Shown piece by piece: positions 9,075 to 18,418 of a stretch of 64,000 nucleotides of DNA (within the stretch, counting starts at the first letter, position 1; each line of letters starts with the position of its first letter). The notes beneath the pieces were generated by a model. That model made no database searches. It was given only the letters and a program-made list of their open reading frames with translations, and was not told where the DNA came from. The stretch lies in contig CAZIOB010000122.1 in the NCBI GenBank assembly GCA_964540755.1, forward strand, positions 21,951 to 85,950, given 5' to 3'. The position numbers were made by a program, and so were the translations under genes. The DNA is from JAAYJR01 sp964540755 (GTDB lineage Bacteria > Bacteroidota > Bacteroidia > Bacteroidales > Prolixibacteraceae).

Positions 9075-9168
9075 AATTATATTTTTTATTATACTGCAAA
9101 TAAAATGTTTTTATATTTCAGGACAAAATCCTTCACTATACCTTTAAACAATCATAACAAAAAAAAGA

Positions 9169-10137
9169 TCAATTCTTTATAACCTTTGTACTAAAATATT
9201 CCGTTCCTCTTTTCACATTTATAAAATATATTCCGGCCGGGTGGTTTTCAAGGACAGAAATCCTGATCTCCTGCTGGTGGCCAATAGTTTTCTGAAAGAT
9301 GATTTGCCCTGACTGATCAGCTATAAACAATTCCTGGGATCCCCCGGGCAATTTTACAAAAAAGTTATTCTTAACAGGATTCGGGTAAACTTCTATCTTA
9401 TTTCTTTTTCTGCTGACTGCAGATGACAGGGGGTAATCAGCAAGGCAGGTGAAATTATCCATACAAAAATAGGCAGGTGTATTCATACCCCAGTCACCTG
9501 TATCAGTTGATTCCAGGCGAAAATTAAGCCCTGTTACTATGCCGAGCGTATCCAGGTCAATCCATTGCCATGTATTGACTATATAATCACTGTCTCGATT
9601 TTCAGACCTGAAATCAGCAAGAAAAAATTCTATTTCCATGGTTTCATTCTCATAAATATCCTTTCCTGAAATGATAAGTTTAAAATAATCCTCATCGGTT
9701 CCGTCTATTCCCCCGAATTTTTTTGAAAAATCATCCCCGTTGAGCATCGATAAATAAGGATAAGTCGCATTTGTAATATTAAATCCTTTTAACTTTTTTG
9801 GATTTTCGAATTCCATTTTTAGCACGCCTGAAACATATACAACAGCATAATTTTCCGAACTGTCCACACCGGAAGCAGTTATGGCACTATACTGGTTTTC
9901 ATAACCCGGCGTAACGGAATCTCTCATGTTTGAAACTGAAAACCCGCTCCAGCTCCCCCATTCACTGTTGTAATCATTTGGGAACCAGAATTCATCACTG
10001 TAAAAACCACCTGATCCGTCGGAACCGTTCCACCATGAATCCGGCGGCAGATCAAAATCATCAAAAGTGGCAACATTTTGTGCATTCAAAGAGAAAAGAA
10101 GAGCTAACAGGCCTGCTAACAAGTAAAATTTTTTCAT
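9169..10137 (-). CDS. DUF4465/BtuH-like secreted cobalamin-associated protein with T9SS sorting domain
   Basis: Start taken at 10137, where the signal peptide MKKFYLLAGLLALLFSLNAQ begins, giving 322 residues; an upstream ATG would add 26 unlikely residues. Residues about 25-240 resemble DUF4465 jelly-roll proteins (FDDFDLPPDSWWNGSDGSGG, then WGSWSGFSVSN), a family I recall being linked to extracellular B12-binding BtuH proteins of Bacteroides. The last 75 residues are a type A sorting domain (VYPNPVKN, ending FSTKVIKN), so the protein should be exported by T9SS and attached to the surface. It lies directly downstream of a cobalamin riboswitch, which supports a B12 role. Confidence 0.78.
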   Translation of the reverse strand: MKKFYLLAGLLALLFSLNAQNVATFDDFDLPPDSWWNGSDGSGGFYSDEFWFPNDYNSEWGSWSGFSVSNMRDSVTPGYENQYSAITASGVDSSENYAVVYVSGVLKMEFENPKKLKGFNITNATYPYLSMLNGDDFSKKFGGIDGTDEDYFKLIISGKDIYENETMEIEFFLADFRSENRDSDYIVNTWQWIDLDTLGIVTGLNFRLESTDTGDWGMNTPAYFCMDNFTCLADYPLSSAVSRKRNKIEVYPNPVKNNFFVKLPGGSQELFIADQSGQIIFQKTIGHQQEIRISVLENHPAGIYFINVKRGTEYFSTKVIKN

Positions 10138-10213
10138 TGTAAAATTTTTTGTGGTTAAACAATTCATTTTACAATACCAGTAACTATGGGAAAAATATAA
10201 GGTAAATAACCTC

Positions 10214-10235
10214 AAGCTTTTAATCCCGAAAGCTT
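10214..10235 (-). promoter_or_regulatory. Hairpin downstream of cobalamin aptamer 1 (expression-platform candidate)
   Basis: AAGCTTT at 10214-10220 and AAAGCTT at 10229-10235 pair perfectly around an 8-base loop (TAATCCCG on the plus strand). It lies 22 bases beyond the B12 box and about 75 bases before the start codon. An almost identical hairpin follows the second cobalamin aptamer at 38209-38226. Confidence 0.5.
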
Positions 10236-10239
10236 ACGA

Positions 10240-10445
10240 TATTGTCAGTTTTGAAACGGCAGGTCTTCTGGCTTTCCCCAATTGAAGCGGCCTTCCCGTC
10301 CGTTAAACGTATATTAACGTAACAGTGGCTGAAGATGCTGTCAACATGAAAGGATCACAGCTGCGGGTACAGCTCCGGCTTTTCACCGGATTCCCATTAG
10401 TACATCATTTGCAGAACATACTGAATCTCAATAGAGAACCATTTC
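10240..10445 (-). ncRNA. Cobalamin riboswitch 1
   Basis: Read on the minus strand, this holds the conserved cobalamin aptamer parts in order: GAATCCGGTG (complement of 10383-10392), AGCTGTACCCGCAGCTGTGAT, GCCACTG, GGGAAGGCCGC, and the B12 box AGCCAGAAGACCTGCC (complement of 10258-10273). It sits about 120 bases upstream of the BtuH-like gene and should turn it down when adenosylcobalamin or a related cobalamin is plentiful. Confidence 0.93.
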
Positions 10446-10449
10446 AATG

Positions 10450-10457
10450 CAAATATA
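10450..10457 (-). promoter_or_regulatory. -7 promoter element for the riboswitch 1 transcript
   Basis: On the minus strand TATATTTG matches the Bacteroidota -7 consensus TAnnTTTG. It lies just upstream of the cobalamin aptamer, as expected for the start of the riboswitch transcript. No clear -33 TTTG is seen at the right distance. Confidence 0.45.
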
Positions 10458-10570
10458 AGCATTTTATTTAAGGTAATAATAAAATAAGTTGCTTTCAATA
10501 TTGAAAATTAGTATTTTTAATAATTGAAAAACCTATGAAGGGCTAACAAAGTAAAAGATACTAAATTATT

Positions 10571-13027
10571 ATGAATTATACAGAAAGTTTAAAACATGCC
10601 ATTAATGTAGCACAATCCCTTGCCAAAGAATATTCAAATGCTGAATTTTCGCCGGCCCATTTATTGAAAGGTTTACTGCACAAAGAAACCGGGCTTACTG
10701 AATTATTGATGGGCCTGGAACAGGATATTTACTACCTTGAAGAATGGGCAGATGTACGTATTGAGTCTTGTCCCAAATCAGGTAATATTCCTGAAAATCC
10801 GCCGGGTGACAGTAATGTTCAGGCTGTTTTCAGGGAAGCAGAAAATATAAGGCTAAAACTTTCAAGAGACGAAACAGGCCCGGATTGTGTACTGGCCGCT
10901 TTAAGCACACCGGGAGTCGGATTCAGCTATGAACAGCTGAAGACATTTACTATCTCACAAAAACAGATAATTGATCATCTTCTTGAAAGTAGTGAACTTG
11001 AAAATATTGTAGGTTCAGGAAAAACTGAAAAAAGTACTCAAAAACAAAAGCCATCACAAAATGCACTTCTGAAATATTGCACAGATAAAAGCGAAGAGGC
11101 CAGACAGGGAATGCTTGATCCCGTAGTAAGCCGCGATAATGTAATAAGGGAAATAACTGAAATACTTGGCAGGAGAAATAAAGCCAATGTACTGATAATA
11201 GGAGATGCAGGAGTCGGAAAGACTGCACTTGTAAACGGGTTCACCCAAAACATAATAGATCAGAAGGTACCTGCAGGATTAATGGAAGCTGTTATTTTTG
11301 AACTTAACTATGGTGCCCTGATAGCAGGAGCTTCTTATAAAGGAGAGGTGGAAGACAGGCTGAGGAATATAATTTCAGAAATCCGACAATTTGAAAAAGC
11401 TGTTCTTTTTATTGATGATATTCATATGTTGCTCGATAAACAGGGAGGAACGGCGGGTGCAGCAAACCTGCTGAAGCCCGAACTTGCCAAAGGGAATATT
11501 ACTGTTATCGGCACAACATCTATTGATAATTATACAAAATTTATTGAAACTGATGAGGCTTTTAACAGGCAGTTTGAACTGGTAAAAATTGAAGAACCCG
11601 ATGAACAGACGGCAACGAGGATGTTAAATGAGATCATTCCTAAGTATGAAGAACATCACAAACTTAAAGCAGGGGAGGAAGTGATATCCGAAGCTATTCG
11701 ACTGGCAAAAAGATATTTAAAAGAAAGATCCCTCCCGGAATCAGCTATTGATCTTATAGACCATACCATGGCGGGGGTCAGACTGATGGCTGATATTTCA
11801 CCAACAAAGATTGAAAAGCTCAGAAATGAACTTGAGCAGTTCAGCAATGATAAAGAGGCTCATTTTGCAGAGCTTCAGTCGTTCACAAATGACTTGAAAA
11901 ATCAGATATCACCAATTCTTTTTTCAAAGGTAGAGGAAGAAGATAACGGAATTGTTTTAAACTCAGGCAGTGATTTATATGAACACTGCAAAAAGGTGCT
12001 GGAAAAACTGGAAACAATAGCAAAAGAAAAAGTTGATTCCTTAACGAAATCAGACATCGGTGCAATTGTATCGGGGAGAACAGGCATTCCCATGGGAAAG
12101 ATCCAGTCGAAAGAACGGGAAAGGCTTATGAATACCGAAGATCACCTCAAAAAAAGGGTGGTCGGACAAGACCATGCATTAAAAAGCATTGCCGAAGCTA
12201 TTCTTGAATCACGATCCGGCCTCAATAAACCAGGACAACCAATAGGTTCTTTTTTCTTTCTCGGGCCAACAGGTACAGGAAAAACAGAGCTTGCGAAATC
12301 TTTGGCGGAATTTCTTTTTCAGGATGAATCATTTATCATCAGATTTGATATGTCAGAATTTAAGGAAGAACATTCCGCCGCACTTCTTTATGGCGCTCCT
12401 CCCGGATATGTGGGGTATGAGGAAGGCGGCCTGCTGGTAAATAAAATAAGACAAAAACCATACTCCATTGTCTTATTTGATGAAATTGAAAAAGCACATT
12501 CTTCCGTTTTCGACATCTTTCTGCAAATACTTGACGAAGGTAAACTTCATGACCGCCTCGGCAAAGAAGGTGATTTCTCCAATGCACTGATACTTTTCAC
12601 ATCTAATATAGGAAGTGAGTATATCGTAGAATCTTTTAACAAAGGTGAAATTCCTGCTTCTGACAGCCTGATGGAAATAATGAGCAATTATTTCCGTCCG
12701 GAATTTCTGGCAAGATTAACAGAGATTGTTCCCTTTGCACCTATCAGCAAAGAAAACGTAGTTAAAATCTTTGATATTCACCTTAAAAGTATGCTGAAAA
12801 TTTTGGAAGATAAAGGAATTAAACTTGAAATTGAAGATGTTGCAAAGGAAAAACTAGCCCTGTCAGGTTATACTCCTAAATACGGGGCACGGCCTATCGT
12901 CGGAGTTATACGCAATCAACTCAGGCGGCCATTGTCACGCATGATAATAGCTGACAAAATAAAGAGAGGTTCGGAGGTTAGACTCATTATGGATGAAAAT
13001 GACAAGGTTATCTGGAATATTAAATGA
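10571..13027 (+). CDS. tssH: T6SS ATPase TssH (ClpV)
   Basis: An 818-residue AAA+ unfoldase of the ClpB/ClpV family. It has an N-terminal Clp_N repeat domain (1-145), a first ATPase module with Walker A GDAGVGKT at 211-218 and Walker B VLFIDDIH near 277, a middle helical region, and a second module with Walker A GPTGTGKT at 565-572 and Walker B VLFDEIEKAH near 633. In T6SS this hexamer disassembles the contracted TssB/TssC sheath for reuse. It is the first gene of the plus-strand T6SS operon, and tssB follows 46 bases later. A stress ClpB is the alternative, but the neighbours settle the assignment. Confidence 0.95.
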   Translation: MNYTESLKHAINVAQSLAKEYSNAEFSPAHLLKGLLHKETGLTELLMGLEQDIYYLEEWADVRIESCPKSGNIPENPPGDSNVQAVFREAENIRLKLSRDETGPDCVLAALSTPGVGFSYEQLKTFTISQKQIIDHLLESSELENIVGSGKTEKSTQKQKPSQNALLKYCTDKSEEARQGMLDPVVSRDNVIREITEILGRRNKANVLIIGDAGVGKTALVNGFTQNIIDQKVPAGLMEAVIFELNYGALIAGASYKGEVEDRLRNIISEIRQFEKAVLFIDDIHMLLDKQGGTAGAANLLKPELAKGNITVIGTTSIDNYTKFIETDEAFNRQFELVKIEEPDEQTATRMLNEIIPKYEEHHKLKAGEEVISEAIRLAKRYLKERSLPESAIDLIDHTMAGVRLMADISPTKIEKLRNELEQFSNDKEAHFAELQSFTNDLKNQISPILFSKVEEEDNGIVLNSGSDLYEHCKKVLEKLETIAKEKVDSLTKSDIGAIVSGRTGIPMGKIQSKERERLMNTEDHLKKRVVGQDHALKSIAEAILESRSGLNKPGQPIGSFFFLGPTGTGKTELAKSLAEFLFQDESFIIRFDMSEFKEEHSAALLYGAPPGYVGYEEGGLLVNKIRQKPYSIVLFDEIEKAHSSVFDIFLQILDEGKLHDRLGKEGDFSNALILFTSNIGSEYIVESFNKGEIPASDSLMEIMSNYFRPEFLARLTEIVPFAPISKENVVKIFDIHLKSMLKILEDKGIKLEIEDVAKEKLALSGYTPKYGARPIVGVIRNQLRRPLSRMIIADKIKRGSEVRLIMDENDKVIWNIK

Positions 13028-13073
13028 TTTATTAAAGAAAATAAAACGAATTATTAACGCAAAAACAAATGAT

Positions 13074-13517
13074 ATGCAAATGTATGGAATTGGCGGGACG
13101 GAAGTCCGGGGCGATGCTAACGAGGCCATCAGCGAAATTGCCCAAAACCGAACTTTAATGGTGGAAAAATTTACGGCCGATGCACCCTTCAAACCTGAAA
13201 TCGTTGAAGGGCTGACATCAATTGACGATGTTTTTAATCACTTTTCTCCTTCTGTGGATGTCGAGTTCGAAGATTCAGAAGGAAGAAGTAAAGAAGAAAC
13301 CCTTACTTTTAAGAATCTCGCTGACTTCGGCGTTGGCGGCATTACCGCTCAAAGCGAGTTTTTAAAAGACCTAACCAATCAGAAAGAACAGCTGCTAAAA
13401 ATAATTAAGCAGCTGATGAGCAACAAATTACTACGCAAGGCGCTTGAAACCGGGGAAACAAAAGAGGCAATGCTTAACACAATATATGCATTAATAAGAG
13501 AAATTGAAGAATCATGA
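13074..13517 (+). CDS. tssB: T6SS sheath small subunit TssB (VipA)
   Basis: A 147-residue small sheath protein. Characteristic parts are GTEVRGDANEAISEIAQNRT near the N-terminus and VDVEFEDSEGRSKEETLTFKNLADFG in the middle, followed by a helical C-terminal tail. TssB pairs with TssC to build the contractile sheath in the cytoplasm. ATG at 13074 is used. A longer frame starting at 12993 overlaps the end of tssH and adds 27 basic residues unlike the family. A second ATG at 13080 is also possible. Confidence 0.93.
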   Translation: MQMYGIGGTEVRGDANEAISEIAQNRTLMVEKFTADAPFKPEIVEGLTSIDDVFNHFSPSVDVEFEDSEGRSKEETLTFKNLADFGVGGITAQSEFLKDLTNQKEQLLKIIKQLMSNKLLRKALETGETKEAMLNTIYALIREIEES

Positions 13518-13577
13518 AGTCCCCTGAGAGATTTAATCACTCTAATCAATATTAAATAATAAATAATAAATTGTAAG

Positions 13578-14957
13578 ATGGAACAACAACGACAAAATAT
13601 AGAACAGTTCAGGGAAAAGGTGGTTGAAAAAACGAAACAGCTTGAAAAACCACAGGAGATGTTGGAACAAAGCATGTCACAGCTGGCTAAGGTAGGGGGA
13701 TTCGATCTTATGGAAGTCGCCATAGACGGTATTCAAAACCTGAATCCGGAACGAAAAGCACGAAAAAGAATTTTTCTCTCTGAATCTTCAAAAAAAGATG
13801 AACGTGACCAGCTGAAAAAAACCCTTCAGTTATGGGCAGCTGTGCTTTCTTCATCTGATAATGTAATGGAAATGGTTGAAAGTTGTGAACAGAGTGCCAA
13901 AACTGCCGAAGAAACTCTCACAAAAAATCTGGCTAAGGCAGTTGAGGCTACTAAAGACCTTGAAAAATCATACCGCTCTGTTGCTTTATTCTTTAAAAAT
14001 ACAGGGAGTAACAAAATTAAAAATATATCCTTTATAAATGCAGATCCCGAACAGATAAAAGATCTTGATGACACACGCTTTATAGATACCATACAGGAAG
14101 AACTGATAAAAAACTTCGACAGGCTGGACCTTCGCGATAATTACAGCCTGCTTGTAGTCCCGGGATATCTCGGATCGAATAAAGTTGTTGAAAAATGGGC
14201 TAAGATAGCTCATGAGAATAAAGTTATGCTGATCACCGACTTCGAACATCTGGATACACCGGATGATGTAATGGAAATGTTTGAGGCCGCCAACCTCACC
14301 GGCGGCGATATCTATCGTTCCAATGTATTAATGACCTGTAATTACCTGGTGGGAAGGGATAAATATAAGGATCTGGGTGAGGATGAAGAGCTGTATGTCC
14401 CCCCTTCAGCCGCACTTGCAGGAACAATTTATCAGACACTTATGTCGCAGGTAGCAGCAGGTAAAAAGCATGGGAGCCTAAGTGAAGTTGACGGAGTGCG
14501 TTTCGATCTTAAAAAAAGCGAAATCGCAAACCTGGAAAAACTAGGCCTTGTACCTATGGTTAATGAGTATGGGAAAGTGATGGCTTTCTCCGCAAAAACA
14601 CTCTTCAATGGTGATAACTTAGGCCTTCAAACATACTCGGTTGTCAGGGTATTCGACTATGTAACCAAAGTCCTGATGGATTTTCTCAACCGCAGGGCTT
14701 TTGAAAATTTCAATACTAAAACCAGAAAGGAAATACTCAGCCAGATCATCAAATTTCTCGACAACATAACAGGTCCGGGAAAATTGATAGAAAAATTTTC
14801 TATAAAAAGATTTGAACAAGACAGGGTTCAAAAAGATCGTATTTATCTTGATATACATATGACCCCTTATTTCCCTGCCAAAAGTTTCATGATCAAAATG
14901 GACGGGCAGAAAGGCGATGACGGTAACGAATGGGATACCGAATATGAACAGAATTAA
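13578..14957 (+). CDS. tssC: T6SS sheath large subunit TssC (VipB)
   Basis: A 459-residue large sheath subunit of usual length. It has an N-terminal coiled helical arm (1-60), a central domain including LLVVPGYLGSNKVVEKWAKIA and the FEAANLTGGDIYRSN region, and a C-terminal domain ending DGNEWDTEYEQN. With TssB it forms the contractile sheath around the Hcp tube. It begins 60 bases after tssB and is followed 38 bases later by tssD1. It belongs to the Bacteroidota T6SSiii lineage judging by the surrounding tssN/tssO genes. Confidence 0.94.
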   Translation: MEQQRQNIEQFREKVVEKTKQLEKPQEMLEQSMSQLAKVGGFDLMEVAIDGIQNLNPERKARKRIFLSESSKKDERDQLKKTLQLWAAVLSSSDNVMEMVESCEQSAKTAEETLTKNLAKAVEATKDLEKSYRSVALFFKNTGSNKIKNISFINADPEQIKDLDDTRFIDTIQEELIKNFDRLDLRDNYSLLVVPGYLGSNKVVEKWAKIAHENKVMLITDFEHLDTPDDVMEMFEAANLTGGDIYRSNVLMTCNYLVGRDKYKDLGEDEELYVPPSAALAGTIYQTLMSQVAAGKKHGSLSEVDGVRFDLKKSEIANLEKLGLVPMVNEYGKVMAFSAKTLFNGDNLGLQTYSVVRVFDYVTKVLMDFLNRRAFENFNTKTRKEILSQIIKFLDNITGPGKLIEKFSIKRFEQDRVQKDRIYLDIHMTPYFPAKSFMIKMDGQKGDDGNEWDTEYEQN

Positions 14958-14995
14958 TTTTTTATATTTTTTTTAACCTTTTAATTTTTCAAAAC

Positions 14996-15385
14996 ATGTC
15001 ATTTAAAGCAACATTGAAAGTCGACGGCAATGAATACAGAGTATTAAATTGCAGTTACAGTCTCAACCAGGAGGTTGATAAAACAGGAAGGCCTTCTTCA
15101 ACAGTACGTGGAGGAATAGTTAATCTCAATATTGAATCTACTGATGATACCAGTATGTTCGAATGGATGTGCGACAGTTACATGAGAAAAGATGCTACAG
15201 TAACTTTTAATAAGCGTGATGAGGATTCCAAAATGAAAGAACTGGAAATTAAAGAAGCATACATGATCAACTATGAAGAATCATTCGATGATACCGGAAC
15301 CGGAGCCATGACACAGTCCTTTTCCCTGTCTGCAAAAAGCATTAAACTGGGGGAAGGTGAACACGAAAACGAGTGGGCAATGTAA
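14996..15385 (+). CDS. tssD: T6SS tube protein TssD1 (Hcp)
   Basis: A 129-residue Hcp-type tube protein. The Bacteroidota TssD pattern is visible: MSFKATLKVDGNEYRVLNCS, then VDKTGRPSSTVRGG and a C-terminal SFSLSAKSIKLG. Hexameric rings of Hcp stack inside the sheath and carry effectors. The region before it is A/T-rich with a T-run and no Shine-Dalgarno sequence, as usual in this phylum. A second, clearly divergent Hcp follows, so one may form the bulk tube and the other a specialised ring. Confidence 0.92.
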   Translation: MSFKATLKVDGNEYRVLNCSYSLNQEVDKTGRPSSTVRGGIVNLNIESTDDTSMFEWMCDSYMRKDATVTFNKRDEDSKMKELEIKEAYMINYEESFDDTGTGAMTQSFSLSAKSIKLGEGEHENEWAM

Positions 15386-15467
15386 TGTGCGGGTAATTTT
15401 ATGATTTAGGTTAGAGACCTCATACTATTTGCCCCTTCTGTATTAGATAAACAAAAATGTAATTTAA

Positions 15468-15489
15468 AAAGTACCTTTTAGAGTACTTT
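15468..15489 (+). repeat. Perfect hairpin between tssD1 and tssD2
   Basis: AAAGTAC at 15468-15474 and GTACTTT at 15483-15489 form a 7-bp perfect stem with an 8-base loop, ending 26 bases before the tssD2 ATG. It could be an attenuator, a processing or stability element that sets the ratio of the two Hcp proteins, or an operator. Confidence 0.5.
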
Positions 15490-15515
15490 ACGTATATTAC
15501 TTTCAAATTTGAATT

Positions 15516-15932
15516 ATGTCTGTAACAGCAAGGCTATATATAAAAGGCCATAAACTGGAGGATAAGGGAATTAAGGTTCTCTCATGTGACTATAATTTCT
15601 CTCAAAATATCAGTGAGGACGGATATATAGCAGGTTCAGTAAGGGCCGGACTTATAAATCTTACCCTTGCTGCAATAAATGACACCGAAATTGTTCAATG
15701 GATGTTTTTCAGGGATTCTGAAAAATCAGGAAAGATATCTTTTTTCGGAATTGATCCGCATACTGCGGCGCCCCAGGAAACAAAAACCCTGGAGTTCCAA
15801 GACGGGATTTTAGTGAATTACAGCGAATCCTTTACGGATGAATCAGATATGGTAATGAATTTAAGTATATCAGCACGAAAAATTACACTATCTAATTCTG
15901 AATGGGAAACAGTCGGTTGGAAGGATAAATAA
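15516..15932 (+). CDS. T6SS tube protein TssD2 (Hcp paralogue)
   Basis: A 138-residue paralogue of TssD1 with the same layout: SVTARLYIKGHKLEDKGIKVLSCDYNF, then ISEDGYIAGSVRAG, NLTLAAINDTEIVQWMF and a final LSISARKITLSNSEWE. It shares the fold pattern with TssD1 but few exact residues, so the duplication is old. It lies directly ahead of the vgrG cassettes. It could be a minor Hcp, an effector-carrying Hcp or a tip-proximal ring; the sequence shows no extra C-terminal domain. Confidence 0.85.
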   Translation: MSVTARLYIKGHKLEDKGIKVLSCDYNFSQNISEDGYIAGSVRAGLINLTLAAINDTEIVQWMFFRDSEKSGKISFFGIDPHTAAPQETKTLEFQDGILVNYSESFTDESDMVMNLSISARKITLSNSEWETVGWKDK

Positions 15933-16092
15933 AAATAATTTTTCACAGGGATAAAAAGTATGATTTTATAATCAAATAAAGGGTAAGGATATAAAATAAA
16001 TCCTATACGGATTTGGCCTTAAAATGAAGATTAAAAAATACGCTAATCTTATTTCATACCTCTAAATAATTAATTTTAATAATTATACAAAA

Positions 16093-17946
16093 ATGCATAT
16101 CCTTTCAAAAATTGATATCTTAATCAATCAAAAGCCATTTATAAAATTTCATCAGGTCTCGATAAACCAAAATCTTTATGGCATCGACAGGTTTGAGATA
16201 AGATGCCGTTATGATGCACTTGAAGAACTTGACGGCTTTCTGATAGAAAAATCTAAAAATTTCCTGGGCCTTCCTATAGTTATTCAGACAAAATTTTTAA
16301 CGAATAACGAAGATAAAGATGGGATTAATTTCAGGGGATATATCACGGAAATTCAAAGTTTAAGAAGCGGAGTAACTGATTATGATGAGGTTATAATCTC
16401 AGGAGGTAGTACAGAAATAGCTCTGAACAGGAAACCTACAAACCGTGCATTTATTGATAATACCCTTGAGGATATTGTTAAGGAAGTGCTCAAAAAATAT
16501 CAGTTGAAATCTCAAATTTCCCCAAGGACCAGGGAACGGTTTCCATATATAGTACAGTTTGAGGAAAGTGATCTTGAATTTCTGAAACGGTTATCCATAC
16601 GTTACGGGGAATGGTGCTACTTCAACGGACAGGATTTTATTTTTGGAGAAATTCCGACAGGACAGAAATCAGAAACACTCACTCTGGGTTCTGATCTTAA
16701 AAGCCTTAAATATGAGCTGAGGGTAAATCCGGTAAAATTCAGCATCTTCACAGTAGATCCGCTTAAACTTAACGTTTACCGTTATAACTCAGGTAGCAGC
16801 AAGATCGAAAGCAACCTGAATATGTATGGCAAACATGCATTGAAGATGTCAAAAACCTTATACACTGAGGAGGGAAGGGATTATTTTGAACATATCAATG
16901 TTAAAGAATCTGACTACAAAAAAGGATTGGACCAGGTTGGAGAAACTATTGAATCAGTTGATGCTGTCAACCTGAACGATTTATCAGGAACCTCGGTCAA
17001 CGGATTTATTAATGCAGGTACGGAAGTAAAAATAGATTGCTCCAAACAGGACAGAAAAGGCAAAATTGATTACGGTAAGTATAGAGTGACTGCCGTCAAT
17101 CATCAAATGGACAATACACTGTCATACGAAAACAGTTTCACAGCCATACCAGCAGAAACTTCAATACCTGAAAATACTGATCCCTATTTTGTGAGGACCT
17201 CTTCCAATCAACTTGGAATGGTCGAAGACAATAAAGATCCGGAAAAGCTGGGAAGAGTGAAAATCAGTTTCTGGTGGATGGAGGGTAAGCAGACAACTCC
17301 GTGGTTAAAGATCACAACACCATACATTCACAAAGAGGCAGGTTTTTATTTTATACCGGCTAAAAATTCAAGAGTTTTGGTTGGATTTGAAGATGGTGAT
17401 GTGGAAAAGCCTTATGTAATTGGCACACTATTCGACAAAGATGCAAATCCTGATCCTGACTGGGCAGGTAATAGAAATGAAAGTAATGCAAAAATTCATG
17501 CTATCAGGACAGCTGCCGGGAATACAATAGAACTAAACGATACTGACGGAGGGGAAAAGATCACTATATACGATAAAGGCAATAATAACAGGATAACGCT
17601 AAATTCTGCAGGAGGAAAGCTTTCTGTTCATTCAACAGGCGAAGCTCACATGACTGCACAATCCATGGCTTCAGTCTCACTGGGAGACCCGGATAAACCG
17701 GAAGAGAGTAAAGTCAGCGTCTGGCTGCAGGAAGATTCCCTTTGGGTAACCAATGAAAGCGGCGATGTCTTTGTTGAATCAAAAAATAATGATCTGGGGG
17801 TTATTGCATTTAGCGGTGTAATTTCCATAAAAGGCAGAAAAATCGTCCTGGAAGCATCTGAGTCACTTGAGATAAAAGGACCAGTGGTAAAAATTAACGG
17901 AGCAGCAACAACGGAAATTAAAGGAGGTATTGTCCAAATAAATTAA
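16093..17946 (+). CDS. tssI: T6SS spike protein TssI1 (VgrG)
   Basis: A 617-residue VgrG. Residues about 1-360 match the gp27-like base, and the gp5-like OB domain follows (GRVKISFWWMEGKQTTPWLKI near 393). A beta-helix needle with repeated short strands runs from about 480 to the C-terminus, ending IKGGIVQIN. It caps the Hcp tube and punctures targets. It is the first gene of a three-gene cassette (vgrG, PAAR, X) that is repeated in tandem. The copy at 19688 is very similar up to about residue 500, then the needle sequences differ. No effector domain is fused to the C-terminus. Confidence 0.95.
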   Translation: MHILSKIDILINQKPFIKFHQVSINQNLYGIDRFEIRCRYDALEELDGFLIEKSKNFLGLPIVIQTKFLTNNEDKDGINFRGYITEIQSLRSGVTDYDEVIISGGSTEIALNRKPTNRAFIDNTLEDIVKEVLKKYQLKSQISPRTRERFPYIVQFEESDLEFLKRLSIRYGEWCYFNGQDFIFGEIPTGQKSETLTLGSDLKSLKYELRVNPVKFSIFTVDPLKLNVYRYNSGSSKIESNLNMYGKHALKMSKTLYTEEGRDYFEHINVKESDYKKGLDQVGETIESVDAVNLNDLSGTSVNGFINAGTEVKIDCSKQDRKGKIDYGKYRVTAVNHQMDNTLSYENSFTAIPAETSIPENTDPYFVRTSSNQLGMVEDNKDPEKLGRVKISFWWMEGKQTTPWLKITTPYIHKEAGFYFIPAKNSRVLVGFEDGDVEKPYVIGTLFDKDANPDPDWAGNRNESNAKIHAIRTAAGNTIELNDTDGGEKITIYDKGNNNRITLNSAGGKLSVHSTGEAHMTAQSMASVSLGDPDKPEESKVSVWLQEDSLWVTNESGDVFVESKNNDLGVIAFSGVISIKGRKIVLEASESLEIKGPVVKINGAATTEIKGGIVQIN

Positions 17947-17958
17947 AAAGAAAAAGAT

Positions 17959-18267
17959 ATGCCACCAGCAGCCAGAATTAATGATATGCAAACATGCCCG
18001 ATGCAAACACCGGGAACCCCTCCCATACCCCATGTCGGAGGGCCCATAATGCCCCCGGGATGCACGACGGTTCTGATAGGCGGATTGCCTGCAGCACGCG
18101 CGGGTGATATAGCCAGTTGCGCAGCACCTCCGGTAATAATAAATACCATAATCACAGGATCCGCAACAGTTATGATCGGAGGAATGCCTGCTGCAAGAAT
18201 GGGCGACTCAACTGTTCATGGAGGAACGATAGTCGGCGGATGTCCGACCGTCATAATCGGAGGCTGA
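17959..18267 (+). CDS. PAAR-domain spike tip protein 1
   Basis: A 102-residue glycine- and proline-rich protein made of PAAR-type repeats: MPPAARINDMQTCPM, GGPIMPPGCTTVLIGGLPAARAGD, then VMIGGMPAARMGDSTVHGG and GCPTVIIGG at the end. PAAR proteins sharpen the VgrG tip and bind a metal through His/Cys residues, and they often carry or recruit effectors. There is no extension, so a cargo would be a separate protein, most simply the next gene. Twelve bases separate it from vgrG1. Confidence 0.92.
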   Translation: MPPAARINDMQTCPMQTPGTPPIPHVGGPIMPPGCTTVLIGGLPAARAGDIASCAAPPVIINTIITGSATVMIGGMPAARMGDSTVHGGTIVGGCPTVIIGG

Positions 18268-18304
18268 ACAACATGAGTAACAGCACGAAATTTATTGGCA
18301 GAAT

Positions 18305-18418
18305 ATGTATTTCGAATCCGGCGAGTTTTTAAAATCTGATATACAGAAATATCAAATTAAACCTGCTGGCATTGAATGTATAAACAAAATAATTCTGATG
18401 TCAGCCAAAAATAATTGA
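18305..18418 (+). pseudogene. Possible gene remnant between PAAR1 and X1
   Basis: The 207-base gap between the PAAR gene and X1 has no equivalent in the second cassette, where only 43 bases separate the genes. It holds two short overlapping frames. One is 19 codons from ATG 18273 (MSNSTKFIGRICISNPASF). The other is 37 codons from ATG 18305, protein-like in composition (ESGEFLKSDIQKYQIKPAGI). The pair could be a frameshifted relic of a small gene such as an adaptor or immunity protein. Both may also be chance frames. Confidence 0.25.

Noticed and set aside
12993..13073. Longer N-terminus for TssB
   Set aside because: It overlaps the tssH end and adds a basic stretch absent from TssB proteins; the family N-terminus begins at ATG 13074.
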